The notes beneath the pieces are model-generated. The model worked only from the letters and a program-made list of their open reading frames with translations, was not told where the DNA came from and did not search any database. This document shows, piece by piece, positions 36,492 to 45,191 of a stretch of DNA of 64,000 nucleotides (the first letter of the stretch is position 1; the number at the start of each line of letters is the position of its first letter). The position numbers and the translations under genes were made by a program. Source of the DNA: JAFGVL01 sp964546015 (lineage in GTDB: Bacteria; Bacteroidota; Bacteroidia; Bacteroidales; Paludibacteraceae); NCBI GenBank assembly GCA_964546015.1, contig CAZJHO010000004.1, positions 1 through 64,000 on the forward strand. Direction: 5' to 3'.

Positions 36492-36550
36492 TTCTTATCA
36501 AATTTTTATGTTAATAATATTGTTAAATTAATTTCCGAAAGCGCCATTCT

Positions 36551-36567
36551 ACCAATTTTGTGCCAAA
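36551..36567 (-). promoter_or_regulatory. Candidate sigma-54 promoter of groS-groL
   Basis: Read on the minus strand: TTGGCACAAAATTGGT. The TGGCAC matches the -24 element; the -12 part reads TTGGT instead of TTGCA, with GG-N10-G spacing kept. It lies about 60 bp before groS, and no TAnnTTTG box is present in the 143-bp spacer. Confidence 0.4.
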
Positions 36568-36634
36568 GGAGTTTTTGTGTCAAAAATTCCATAAAAAATA
36601 GTTATAAGTGTCGAAGGGTGCCAGAATGTCATGT

Positions 36635-37525
36635 TTATTGCAAAGTACACCAATAGGTTAATTTATAGATATCCAATATGAATAAGGAAGGATAAGAACT
36701 TTTTAATTGTTTTTCAAGTAAAGGTTTTGTGACTTTATGTAAGAAGGCAAATGTATTTATCAGATGTAATTTTTTTAAAATTAATCCATATTTTAATATA
36801 CGGATATCTTTACTTAATACCTCAATTTGTTCAAATCTTGAAATAAGTTGAAGATTTTCAATACTTTTTTGCTCTTTTTCTATGAAAAGATCTGAAGATT
36901 GTAAACCAGAGTGTATAACCGGATTATCTATATGTAAAATAGTAAATTTTTGTTTTTTTAATTCAATACCGAATAAAGTATCTTCATGACCATATTCTAT
37001 TATTTCTTCATTAAAACAAATTTGTAAAAATACAGACTTGTTTATTAAAAAGTTACTGCTTAAGAAACTCTGATAAGGTTTTCTTTTTCGTTCTTGTATT
37101 GATTTTACTTCTCTTTTGTGTCCATACTTCCAATGAAGATATAGATTTTTCCGGGCAGGAGGAGTCTCGGAATATATTAATCCTCCGCAAATGATAGTTT
37201 CTTTTTCTGTATAAGATAAAATATATTTACTTATAAATTTTTTTGAGATTAATTCCAAATCACAATCCATAAAAAGTAAGCAATCGTACTGGGCTTTTTT
37301 TGCCAACAAATTACGGATTTTAGAGCGTCCTATATTTTGTTTTAATTCTGCGTACTGACAATGGGAAAGTGAATTTATTTTTTGATTTTCCGGCTCTTTT
37401 TCAGTTGAAGCATCGTCTATTACAATTATTTCGTATGGAACAGCACAAGCTTCAGCTTGTTTATGCAATGATTCAACAAGTCGGAAGCAATTGTAATTGT
37501 AGGTTGGTATAAGAATAGAGATCAC
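36635..37525 (-). CDS. Family 2 glycosyltransferase
   Basis: 296 residues. GT-A start MISILIPTYNY, EIIVIDDAST, and the DXD-type motif FMDCDLEL near residue 96, then GHEDTLFG as the likely catalytic-base region. No transmembrane anchor is obvious. Acceptor and sugar are unknown. It follows the sugar permease by 2 bp and should be co-transcribed with it. Confidence 0.83.
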   Translation of the reverse strand: MISILIPTYNYNCFRLVESLHKQAEACAVPYEIIVIDDASTEKEPENQKINSLSHCQYAELKQNIGRSKIRNLLAKKAQYDCLLFMDCDLELISKKFISKYILSYTEKETIICGGLIYSETPPARKNLYLHWKYGHKREVKSIQERKRKPYQSFLSSNFLINKSVFLQICFNEEIIEYGHEDTLFGIELKKQKFTILHIDNPVIHSGLQSSDLFIEKEQKSIENLQLISRFEQIEVLSKDIRILKYGLILKKLHLINTFAFLHKVTKPLLEKQLKSSYPSLFILDIYKLTYWCTLQ

Positions 37526-37527
37526 TT

Positions 37528-38772
37528 TTATTTTATTGTTTTATTTTTTGCAACAAATACGGCATAAATTAGGATGAATGTTAGACAGGCTACACCAGTC
37601 CAATAGCTGTTTACAAATCCAAAGAGATCCACTAACTTACCTTGTAAAACAGGTATAATACCTCCACCACAAACCATCATAATAAAAATTCCAGAGGCAA
37701 TATTGGTTTGTTTGCCTAATCCTTCTGTAGCTATGATGAAAATGCAAGTCCAAAGCACAGATGTAAACAGTCCGATACAAACAAATAGCAATACATTTAT
37801 AGGAACAGCCGCCGAGAATGTATTGAAAGTAATGTTTATGGTAAATGTTTCCGGCAAAAATATTCCTATCAAATACATAATTAATGCACATGCAGATGCT
37901 CCGATTAATTGTGGTCGGCTTGATATTTTTCTCCCAATTACGCCTCCGAGTAAACGACCGATAAGCATTGTGATAGAATAAAAACTAACAATAAAACCTG
38001 CAATCTCAGGATTCATATTAAGCCCTCCTTTAGCATGATTTGTTATGTATAAAAAAGAAATGGTACCTGTAGCTACTTCGACCCCGACATAAAGGAATAC
38101 AGCAATAATTCCGACGATAAATTTAGGATTTAATAATACCGAATAATTTTTTTCTTCATTGCCAATTTGACGGATGCCTGTTTCCGGAAGTTGAACAAGA
38201 GAAATAATAATGAACACCATTAAAGCTAATCCTATCATTGTATATAATAATGGATTTACATCAGCTATTGATAATGTTTCAATAGCTACATTTCCAATTA
38301 TTAAACCGGTAACTACCGGAGCCAAAATCCCTCCAACAGCAAAAGCGGCACCACCAAAATTCATCCGACTATTGGATCTTTGAGGACTTCCTAAAGATGC
38401 GATCATTGGATTTACTACTATTTGTACAATGGTAATACTACATCCAACAACAAACATTCCTGCTAAGTATAGCCATATTAAACCTAAATTTCCCCCGGCA
38501 AAAACGATTCCGATACCTACAACTAATGTAACTATAGCATATAGCGTTGCTTTTTTATATCCGAACTTATTAATAATGATAGAGGCTGGAATCCCCATAA
38601 AAAAATAAGCTATGAAAAATGCCAAATTACCAAATTGCGATTCGAATGTAGAAAGAATAAACTGTGTTTGGATTACTTTTGAAAATGGGCTATTAAGTCC
38701 TGTTGTAAAAGCCAAAAGGAAGTATAGCAAGTACATCGAAACGAGAGGAACAAGGTAAACATTTTTTTTCAT
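37528..38772 (-). CDS. FHS-family sugar:proton symporter (FucP/GluP-like MFS)
   Basis: 414 residues, 12 transmembrane segments. The N-terminal TTGLNSPFSKVIQTQF and FFMGIPASIIINKFGYKK are typical of the fucose/glucose-galactose family. Substrate could be fucose, glucose/galactose or an N-acetyl amino sugar; the sequence does not decide. It lies 25 bp downstream of the DPP IV-like gene in one minus-strand unit. Confidence 0.85.
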   Translation of the reverse strand: MKKNVYLVPLVSMYLLYFLLAFTTGLNSPFSKVIQTQFILSTFESQFGNLAFFIAYFFMGIPASIIINKFGYKKATLYAIVTLVVGIGIVFAGGNLGLIWLYLAGMFVVGCSITIVQIVVNPMIASLGSPQRSNSRMNFGGAAFAVGGILAPVVTGLIIGNVAIETLSIADVNPLLYTMIGLALMVFIIISLVQLPETGIRQIGNEEKNYSVLLNPKFIVGIIAVFLYVGVEVATGTISFLYITNHAKGGLNMNPEIAGFIVSFYSITMLIGRLLGGVIGRKISSRPQLIGASACALIMYLIGIFLPETFTINITFNTFSAAVPINVLLFVCIGLFTSVLWTCIFIIATEGLGKQTNIASGIFIMMVCGGGIIPVLQGKLVDLFGFVNSYWTGVACLTFILIYAVFVAKNKTIK

Positions 38773-38797
38773 AGCAAAATGACTTTAGTTCAATTCC

Positions 38798-40861
38798 TTA
38801 CTTCAAATTCTCTATAAAGAAATTCAATATCCGTTGATAGACATGCGCTTTTGTTTTTGCATCGAAATCATGTTCTTGGTCAGGATAAATTTGCATGTCA
38901 AATTGCTTGTCGGCACTAATTAATGCACTTGTATAAACATATGTTTGTTGTATATGTATTTTTTTATCAGCAGTACCTTGTATAAGGAGTAACTTGCCAT
39001 TCAGTTTAGATGCCGAAGCTATTGGTGAATTTTCATATCCTTTAGCGTTTTCTTGTGGACGCTTCAAATAACGCTCGATACTTGCCGATGCAGCTAATTT
39101 ATAATCCGTAACAGGAGCCATCACTACACCTGCCGTAAAGATTTTTTCACCAGTACTCATAGCCAATAATGCTGTTGATGCGGTGTAAGCATCTCCATAA
39201 ATGCCGATCTTATTTTTATCAGCATAGGGTAGTGCTGCTACATATTTGGCTGCCGAAACTATATCCGTGGGAGCTTGTACAAAATTTTTTGAGTCAATGC
39301 CGATTACAACAAAACCATTCGCAGCGAAGATTTGTTCAAGACCTACTTTGAAATAATCAATGGAGCAGCTTTGCATCATTATTACCCGATATTTAGAGGT
39401 TTCGGAAAAATTGAGCGGTTTCACAATCCATGCCGGAAGATTATTGATGGTGGTAAATTCTTTTTTCGGTAAAGATGATATTTGTTTGGATAATTCATCA
39501 TTGTTTTCCAATACCTTTATTTCTTTTCCGGAAGTACTGCAAATAGTATAAATAGGTGCAGCATTAACTGTTGAATATTTTTTTACAAAGTAAGAATAAT
39601 TATTGCCAAAATTTCCACAAGATACACCATTTTTATTGTCAGTAATGCATGTTTGCTTGCCTTTTAAATCGACAGTGTAAATTTCGCGACTCGTAGGAGA
39701 GATACCTGCCGCTTGAAAATATACCAGTTTCTTGATAGAATCATACCCATAAAATTCGGTAGCATCATATTTTCCGGCAGTAAGTTGTTTGTTCAAGATC
39801 CCGTTGGCATTGTAAAGGTAAAGTTGCCGGAATCCGTCTTTTTTACTGGCAAAGGTAAATTTACCGTCGTTGAGGAATTGTACAAAATCAAGATTTTTAT
39901 AGTCGAAATAATCTTTTGCTGTTTCGGTTAGAATTACTTTCGCAATCATCGATTTACAGTTTACACTGTACATTTTTACTTGATCTTGATTACGGTTAAG
40001 CGTAAAGATAGCGACATTCTCAAGGTCGTTTGCCCACATTATGCGTGGAATATAAAAATCTTCTTCAGGTAAATCTACCTTTTTTGTCGATTTATAATAA
40101 GTGTCGAAAATATAAATTGCTGGTTTTGGGTTATTGGTGCCTGCTTTCGGATATTTTAGAGTGAGCGTTTGCGGATAGATATTTTGTCCGAAAATATCGA
40201 ACGAAGATGAAGCGACTTCTTTTTCGTCTAACGCTACATAAGCAATTTGACGGCTATCGGGCGACCAAGTGATCAGGCCTGTTTTGCCGAAAGCTTCTTC
40301 ATATAGCCAATCGGTAATACCGTTTACAAAAAACTCATCGAGTTTGTTTACGCTCGATTCTGTTTCGTACGCCAACTTTTTAAGGAAAAGATTATTGCCA
40401 CGAGCAAAAATCACATTCTGTCCGTCCGGAGAAAAGACTGGATCGCGTTGCTTTCCTATGCTATCGGATAAGGCATCTAAGCGATTACGGTCGATGTCGA
40501 ACACATAATATTCGGCTTCGAATGAGCTGCTATATTTCTTCTCGGAATTGGTATAAACCAGCATTTTTTTCTCGCGGGGACAAAAACTAAATCCTTCAAT
40601 ACTTTTCAGTTTGACATTTTTTGTCTTGTCTGCTTCGAAAAGAACTTGCTCTTCTTTACCCGATTTAAAAGATGTTTTGATAATCTTTTTCCCATCAGAA
40701 GAGAGTTGTGCGTAAGATTCACCACCTTTCATGGCAACTATTTGTACAGGTTTTTTCGGTTCGTATTTACCGGCAGCTATGTCTTTAGACAAATTATTTT
40801 GAGCAAAAGTAAATGTTATACCCCAAAAAAGGAGCAACAGCCCTATTAGTAATCGTTTCAT
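38798..40861 (-). CDS. DPP IV-like S9 protein with a degenerate active site
   Basis: 687 residues from the ATG at 40861, starting with a signal peptide (MKRLLIGLLLLFWGITFTFA). An N-terminal beta-propeller (DPPIV_N; e.g. DPVFSPDGQNVIFARG, ITDWLYEEAFG) is followed by an alpha/beta-hydrolase domain. The nucleophile elbow, normally GWSYGG, reads GDAYTA, with Ala558 in place of Ser. The Asp (QGTADKKIH) and His (YPDQEHDF) segments are still present. So it is probably inactive as a peptidase. It is first in a unit with the permease and glycosyltransferase. Confidence 0.85.
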   Translation of the reverse strand: MKRLLIGLLLLFWGITFTFAQNNLSKDIAAGKYEPKKPVQIVAMKGGESYAQLSSDGKKIIKTSFKSGKEEQVLFEADKTKNVKLKSIEGFSFCPREKKMLVYTNSEKKYSSSFEAEYYVFDIDRNRLDALSDSIGKQRDPVFSPDGQNVIFARGNNLFLKKLAYETESSVNKLDEFFVNGITDWLYEEAFGKTGLITWSPDSRQIAYVALDEKEVASSSFDIFGQNIYPQTLTLKYPKAGTNNPKPAIYIFDTYYKSTKKVDLPEEDFYIPRIMWANDLENVAIFTLNRNQDQVKMYSVNCKSMIAKVILTETAKDYFDYKNLDFVQFLNDGKFTFASKKDGFRQLYLYNANGILNKQLTAGKYDATEFYGYDSIKKLVYFQAAGISPTSREIYTVDLKGKQTCITDNKNGVSCGNFGNNYSYFVKKYSTVNAAPIYTICSTSGKEIKVLENNDELSKQISSLPKKEFTTINNLPAWIVKPLNFSETSKYRVIMMQSCSIDYFKVGLEQIFAANGFVVIGIDSKNFVQAPTDIVSAAKYVAALPYADKNKIGIYGDAYTASTALLAMSTGEKIFTAGVVMAPVTDYKLAASASIERYLKRPQENAKGYENSPIASASKLNGKLLLIQGTADKKIHIQQTYVYTSALISADKQFDMQIYPDQEHDFDAKTKAHVYQRILNFFIENLK

Positions 40862-40885
40862 AAGAATGATATTTATTATGCTTTG

Positions 40886-40915
40886 CAAATGTACAAAAAG
40901 TTTATAATGTTCAAA
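40886..40915 (-). promoter_or_regulatory. Promoter of the DPP IV-like unit
   Basis: On the minus strand TTTG (40915-40912), 18 bp, then TACATTTG (40893-40886), about 25 nt before the ATG at 40861. Confidence 0.7.
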
Positions 40916-40931
40916 GTTTAAAGTTTAAACT
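40908..40931. repeat. AAAGTTTAAAG-type repeat tract (R4)
   Basis: ATGTTCAAAGTTTAAAGTTT then AAAC; close to the tract at 27533-27570. It overlaps the -33 element of the minus-strand promoter. Confidence 0.5.
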
Positions 40932-41050
40932 CTCCGTACTCAATTGTTTCCATTGGTCGTGGTCTTCTGTCCTCAATAATTATCTACGCTTAAATTTTTT
41001 CTTTATCATTAAAAAAATATAAACTATCGTTACTGTCCGTAAAATATTAT

Positions 41051-41058
41051 TACTTTTG
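41051..41058 (+). promoter_or_regulatory. Putative -7 box before the mannosyltransferase
   Basis: TACTTTTG, 30 bp before the ATG at 41089. No clear -33 element. Confidence 0.5.
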
Positions 41059-41088
41059 CTCAATATAAAGTTGAAAAATAAAGAATCT

Positions 41089-41823
41089 ATGCCTGACAGC
41101 ATTGTAATTATTCCTACCTACAACGAAAAGGAAAATGTGGAAAACATTATCCGTGCTGTATTTGCTTTGCCAAAAGCTTTCGATGTTTTGATTATTGATG
41201 ATGCTTCTCCGGATGGTACTGCTAATATTGTAAAATCGTTGCAGGAAGAATTTCCTGATCGCCTATACCTTGTGGAGCGTACCGGAAAGTTGGGGTTGGG
41301 TACTGCCTATATTGCCGGATTTCGTTGGGCAATGCAAAAGGAGTACGATTATGTGTTCGAAATGGATGCCGATTTTTCACATAATCCGAATGATCTGATT
41401 AAGTTGTACGAGGCTTGTGAAGAAAAGGGAGCCGACCTCTCTATCGGTTCGCGTTACTTGACAGGTGTAAATGTAGTTAACTGGCCTATAGGACGGGTAC
41501 TGATGTCATATTTTGCTTCGAAATATGTACGCTGCGTATTGGGTATGAAGGTAGCCGATACTACTGCGGGTTTTGTTTGCTACCGCCGTGCAGTACTTGA
41601 AGCTATCGACTTCGATAAAATTAAATTTAAAGGTTATGCTTTTCAGATAGAAATGAAATTTACCGCGTACAAACTTGGTTTTAAACTAATGGAAATTCCT
41701 ATTGTGTTTGTAAACCGTGTGTTGGGTATATCTAAAATGAGTGGCGGTGTTTTTGCCGAAGGCGTTCTGGGGGTACTTCGCCTGAAAGTGAAAAGTATTT
41801 TTTGTCCTTATAAGAAAAAGTAA
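41089..41823 (+). CDS. Polyprenyl-phosphate mannosyltransferase-like GT2
   Basis: 244 residues from the ATG at 41089 (MPDSIVIIPTYNEKENV); an 11-codon extension overlaps the promoter. LIIDDASPDGT, GLGTAYIAGFRWA, DADFSHNP (DXD) and IGSRYLTG are the dolichol-phosphate mannose synthase signature. It transfers a sugar from a nucleotide donor to polyprenyl phosphate. There is no C-terminal membrane domain. Frequently named Dpm1-like in Bacteroidota. Confidence 0.88.
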   Translation: MPDSIVIIPTYNEKENVENIIRAVFALPKAFDVLIIDDASPDGTANIVKSLQEEFPDRLYLVERTGKLGLGTAYIAGFRWAMQKEYDYVFEMDADFSHNPNDLIKLYEACEEKGADLSIGSRYLTGVNVVNWPIGRVLMSYFASKYVRCVLGMKVADTTAGFVCYRRAVLEAIDFDKIKFKGYAFQIEMKFTAYKLGFKLMEIPIVFVNRVLGISKMSGGVFAEGVLGVLRLKVKSIFCPYKKK

Positions 41824-41839
41824 ATGGTGCTATTAAAAC

Positions 41840-41874
41840 AACAAACCCCTCTTGTATTACAAGAGGGGTTTGTT
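41840..41874. terminator. Bidirectional terminator
   Basis: Sixteen-bp perfect stem AACAAACCCCTCTTGT/ACAAGAGGGGTTTGTT with a 3-nt loop, between convergent genes. Confidence 0.9.
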
Positions 41875-41903
41875 ATAATCTCTATTATGTTTTTTTCTTA
41901 AAA

Positions 41904-42677
41904 TTAATACACACCCATTATACGACTGGTACGCGATCCGTTTTCATGGATACAGCTTTCTATATAAAAACCTTTGGTTGGTTTGCCGTTTAGTTTTTTT
42001 CCATTTATATCAAAATATTCATAGCGAATGATGTTGTTATCAGCATTTGGATTATAAACACCGCTTGTTCCTGTTACACTGAGTAACGGTGCAATATAAT
42101 TTTGATATGATAGTGAGTATGAACTACCTTCTTTTAATGGGGTGGTTGCAGCGGTGAAAGGGTTTCCACAGTCAGAATGTTGTCCATTATCACCAATCAC
42201 ATATTGTAATTGATAATCTCCATTTGCGTCGGTAGAGGTTTTTACATATATCTTACACACAACCGAATCAAGGACAGTATAGTGTGCATAATCATATGCA
42301 GTTTTGGATTTAAGACCTATCCAAGTATATTCTCCTGTTGTAGTCAAATTATCATTACATAAATTTGTATAATCTGCATCAAATTCCATATCTTCAGTAT
42401 GGATAACAGCATTATCTTTCCAAATAGAATAGGTACATTTATTTGTTGAAGAAAGACTCCAATCAGCAGGAAGCATAATACCAGCTAAAGCGTTAGCCTC
42501 ATTATTTGGCTGTTCATTTGTTTGTTGTATTCCTGCTTTAATAACAACCTCAAACTCACTTCCGGGGGAGACAGAAGCCGGTTGTCTGATTTCTGTAATG
42601 TTATAGCAAGATGCTAGGAACAAAACAATAGATGTGAGAAGTAAGTTCTTCGCACTTTTGGTAGTAAAATTTTTCAT
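41904..42677 (-). CDS. Hypothetical surface or periplasmic lipoprotein
   Basis: 257 residues. Signal II peptide with lipobox FLASC (Cys24). The mature part is beta-rich (GSEFEVVIKAG...). The end (NIIRYEYFDINGKKLNGKPT, then KGFYIESCIHENGSR) resembles the C-terminal beta-strand modules (DINGKKL...KGFYI) seen in many Bacteroidota secreted proteins. No enzyme motif is seen. It has its own strong promoter and a leader of about 100 nt. Confidence 0.7.
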   Translation of the reverse strand: MKNFTTKSAKNLLLTSIVLFLASCYNITEIRQPASVSPGSEFEVVIKAGIQQTNEQPNNEANALAGIMLPADWSLSSTNKCTYSIWKDNAVIHTEDMEFDADYTNLCNDNLTTTGEYTWIGLKSKTAYDYAHYTVLDSVVCKIYVKTSTDANGDYQLQYVIGDNGQHSDCGNPFTAATTPLKEGSSYSLSYQNYIAPLLSVTGTSGVYNPNADNNIIRYEYFDINGKKLNGKPTKGFYIESCIHENGSRTSRIMGVY

Positions 42678-42783
42678 AAAAATTGTTGGTTTTGATTTTG
42701 CCTACTCTATTTTCAGTTTTCGGCTTCCCTTCTTTTTAAGATTTTTTCTGTTTGTAGCTTTTTTATTTCCACGCTGAAGCAGA

Positions 42784-42814
42784 CAAATGTAAAAATCTTT
42801 TAATTAAAAACAAA
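42784..42814 (-). promoter_or_regulatory. Promoter of the hypothetical lipoprotein
   Basis: On the minus strand TTTG (42814-42811), exactly 19 bp, then TACATTTG (42791-42784). Ideal match to the Bacteroides consensus. Confidence 0.85.
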
Positions 42815-42946
42815 AACAATGATAATTAAATTTTAATAAATGGGTAAATGTTTCATTTCCAGTTTGTTTTGTTTAGAACAACCAATTCTAGGGGAAGAAT
42901 TTTTTTTCTTTTTCCCCCTTTCTAAGCTTTTAAAAACTTTACAAAC

Positions 42947-42980
42947 TTGACAAACTATCGGAACTTCTTTTGTACATTTG
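42947..42980 (+). promoter_or_regulatory. Promoter of pyrC
   Basis: TTGAC at 42947-42951 and TACATTTG at 42973-42980, 27 bp before the ATG. Arrangement like that of uvrA. Confidence 0.6.
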
Positions 42981-43007
42981 CTATGCTTAAAAAAATAAAT
43001 ACAAAAT

Positions 43008-44342
43008 ATGATTCTCCTACACAACGCTATTATAGTAAATGAACGCAAGATTCTCACAGGTTCGGTCCTTATAGAAAATGAAAAAATAAGTAAGGTATTT
43101 GTCGGTGAAGTACCACAAGATATACTACAACAAACCCAAGTGATTGATGCTAAGGGTAAATACCTGCTGCCGGGTGTGATAGACGACCATGTGCATTTTC
43201 GTCAACCCGGACTTACCCATAAAGGCGATATTGCAAGTGAAAGCCGTGCTGCCGTTGCCGGAGGAATAACATCATACATGGATATGCCTAACACTGTGCC
43301 GCAAACTACTACCATAGAATTGTTAGAAGAAAAAATGAACTTAGCTGCCGAAAGTTCACTGGCTAATTACAGTTTCTTTTTTGGAGCAACGAACGATAAT
43401 CTGAAAGAAATAAAAAAGATAAATTCGAAAGCAATTTGTGGGTTAAAGCTATTTATGGGTTCCTCCACCGGTAATATGCTGGTAAACGAGTTGTCTGTTT
43501 TGGAGAAGATTTTTGCCGAAAGCCCTGTCTTGTTGATGATTCATGCCGAAGATGATACCGTAATCAAAACTAATGCCGAATACTATAAACAACAGTTTGG
43601 CGATGCGCTTCCTATGTTTTATCATCCGCTTATCCGCACAGCAGAGGCTTGTTATCGAGCTACGGCACAAGCTGTTGAGTTAGCCAAAAAGCATAATACA
43701 CGCATTCATATTGCCCATATTTCTACTGAAAAAGAATTATCCCTTTTCGATGCCAAAATGCCGCTTGCCGATAAACACATCACGATCGAAACATGTCCGC
43801 AATACCTTTGGTTCGACGAAGAAGCGTACAACGAACTTGGCTCTCGGGTAAAATGCAATCCTGCTATTAAAACAGCTCACGACAGGGAAGCGTTGGTTGA
43901 GGCTCTTTCGTCGGGCAAGATAGATATAATCGGCACTGATCATGCACCACATCTACTTTCCGAAAAAGAAGGAAGTTATTGGCAAGCTGCATCCGGTATG
44001 CCACAAGTACAACATTCTTTGCCACTTATGTTAGAGCTTTCTATACAAGGAAAAATAGATATTGAAACAGTGGTAGAAAAAATGTGTCATGCACCGGCAG
44101 AATTATTCCGCATAGAAAGGCGGGGATATATCCGCGATGGTTATTTTGCTGACCTTGTGCTGGTAGATAAAAAGGATTGGAGGGTTGCTCGAAATAATAT
44201 TTTGAGCAAATGCGGTTGGTCGCCTTACGAGGGGGTAACTTTCTCTCATCAAATTTCGCACACTTTTATTAATGGCAATTTGGTGTATGAGAATGGTAAG
44301 TTTAACGATACCCGAAAGGGGCAACGATTGAGTTTTAACTAA
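43008..44342 (+). CDS. pyrC: Dihydroorotase
   Basis: 444 residues, amidohydrolase fold. DDHVHFRQPG (metal His pair), GLKLFMGSSTGN (the Lys that is carbamylated), MIHAEDD, IHIAHIST and GTDHAPH (catalytic Asp). It closes carbamoyl-aspartate to dihydroorotate in pyrimidine synthesis. Class I type, close to allantoinases, but the neighbours give no hint of allantoin use. First of four plus-strand genes with short gaps. Confidence 0.92.
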   Translation: MILLHNAIIVNERKILTGSVLIENEKISKVFVGEVPQDILQQTQVIDAKGKYLLPGVIDDHVHFRQPGLTHKGDIASESRAAVAGGITSYMDMPNTVPQTTTIELLEEKMNLAAESSLANYSFFFGATNDNLKEIKKINSKAICGLKLFMGSSTGNMLVNELSVLEKIFAESPVLLMIHAEDDTVIKTNAEYYKQQFGDALPMFYHPLIRTAEACYRATAQAVELAKKHNTRIHIAHISTEKELSLFDAKMPLADKHITIETCPQYLWFDEEAYNELGSRVKCNPAIKTAHDREALVEALSSGKIDIIGTDHAPHLLSEKEGSYWQAASGMPQVQHSLPLMLELSIQGKIDIETVVEKMCHAPAELFRIERRGYIRDGYFADLVLVDKKDWRVARNNILSKCGWSPYEGVTFSHQISHTFINGNLVYENGKFNDTRKGQRLSFN

Positions 44343-44353
44343 TAAAATTTTGT

Positions 44354-44740
44354 ATGTTTAGAAGATCTATGTTGATATGGCTTTCTATCATTCCGCTTGC
44401 TATACTCAATGGAGTATTAAGGGATGAAATGCTGACTCCGTTAATTGGGTCATTGGCATTGCCGTTGAGCGGTATTATTCTTTGCGGTTTGATTTTTATA
44501 GTAGCCTTATTATTTATACCGCTTCTGGGAAAGAATAAACCGAAAAATTATGTCCAAATTGGTATTTTATGGGTAATAGCAACAGTTGTTTTTGAGATAA
44601 TGTTTGCTTTTGTGTCAGGAGATACACTTGTAAATGTATTGCACGCTTATAACATAACAACGGGCAACCTATGGGCAATAGTAGTTATCTTTGTCGGCCT
44701 TGCACCATGGTTGGCTGCAAAAATCAAACGAATTATTTAA
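44354..44740 (+). CDS. Hypothetical four-helix membrane protein
   Basis: 128 residues with four hydrophobic segments (about 5-20, 33-58, 68-90, 104-122) and few conserved polar residues except GVLRDEML and PKNYVQIG. I do not recognise a family with certainty. It lies 11 bp after pyrC and 4 bp before ogt. Confidence 0.7.
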   Translation: MFRRSMLIWLSIIPLAILNGVLRDEMLTPLIGSLALPLSGIILCGLIFIVALLFIPLLGKNKPKNYVQIGILWVIATVVFEIMFAFVSGDTLVNVLHAYNITTGNLWAIVVIFVGLAPWLAAKIKRII

Positions 44741-44744
44741 GAAA

Positions 44745-45188
44745 ATGAATATATATTATGATTCGCCTGTAGGGCTATTGGAAATAACCGGAGAATCGGA
44801 TTTTATTACCCGAATACGACCAGTCAAAACTAAAAGTAGCGAAACTACCGGTTGGGTATTAGGAAACAATTGTGTACAACAACTAGAGGAATATTTCACA
44901 AAAAAAAGAACGCAATTCGATTTGCCATTAAAACCACAAGGAACGAATTTTCAGCAAACTGTCTGGCAGGCGTTGCAACAAATTCCTTATGGTAAAAGTA
45001 TTTCGTACGGCGAGTTGGCGAAATCTATCGGTAATCCTAAAGCCTGTCGTGCAGTCGGCGGTGCCAACAATCGTAATCCTATACCAATTATTATTCCTTG
45101 TCATCGGGTAGTGGGCTCCCATGGAAGCTTAACGGGATATGCTTTAGGCTTAGATATGAAAGAATTTTTACTGAACATAGAAAAATAA
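44745..45188 (+). CDS. ogt: Methylated-DNA--protein-cysteine methyltransferase
   Basis: 147 residues from the ATG at 44745; an 18-codon extension inside the previous gene is rejected. The active site IIPCHRVV (Cys119) and the DNA-binding part YGKSISYGELAKSIGNPKA with RAVGGANNRNP are complete. It repairs O6-alkylguanine by a one-time transfer to Cys. Confidence 0.93.
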   Translation: MNIYYDSPVGLLEITGESDFITRIRPVKTKSSETTGWVLGNNCVQQLEEYFTKKRTQFDLPLKPQGTNFQQTVWQALQQIPYGKSISYGELAKSIGNPKACRAVGGANNRNPIPIIIPCHRVVGSHGSLTGYALGLDMKEFLLNIEK

Positions 45189-45191
45189 CTT

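Larger units (their letters stand above)
42678..43007. other. 330-bp divergent spacer with two promoters
   Basis: Contains the promoter of the lipoprotein (minus, 42784-42814) and of pyrC (plus, 42947-42980), plus a T/C-rich tract at about 42900-42925. No gene is supported. Confidence 0.6.

Noticed and set aside
38798..40861. DPP IV-like gene as a pseudogene
   Set aside because: Frame, signal peptide, promoter and both domains are intact; only the active-site motif is changed.
41840..41874. Long hairpin considered as a possible CRISPR or integron site
   Set aside because: Single copy between convergent genes with the form of a terminator.
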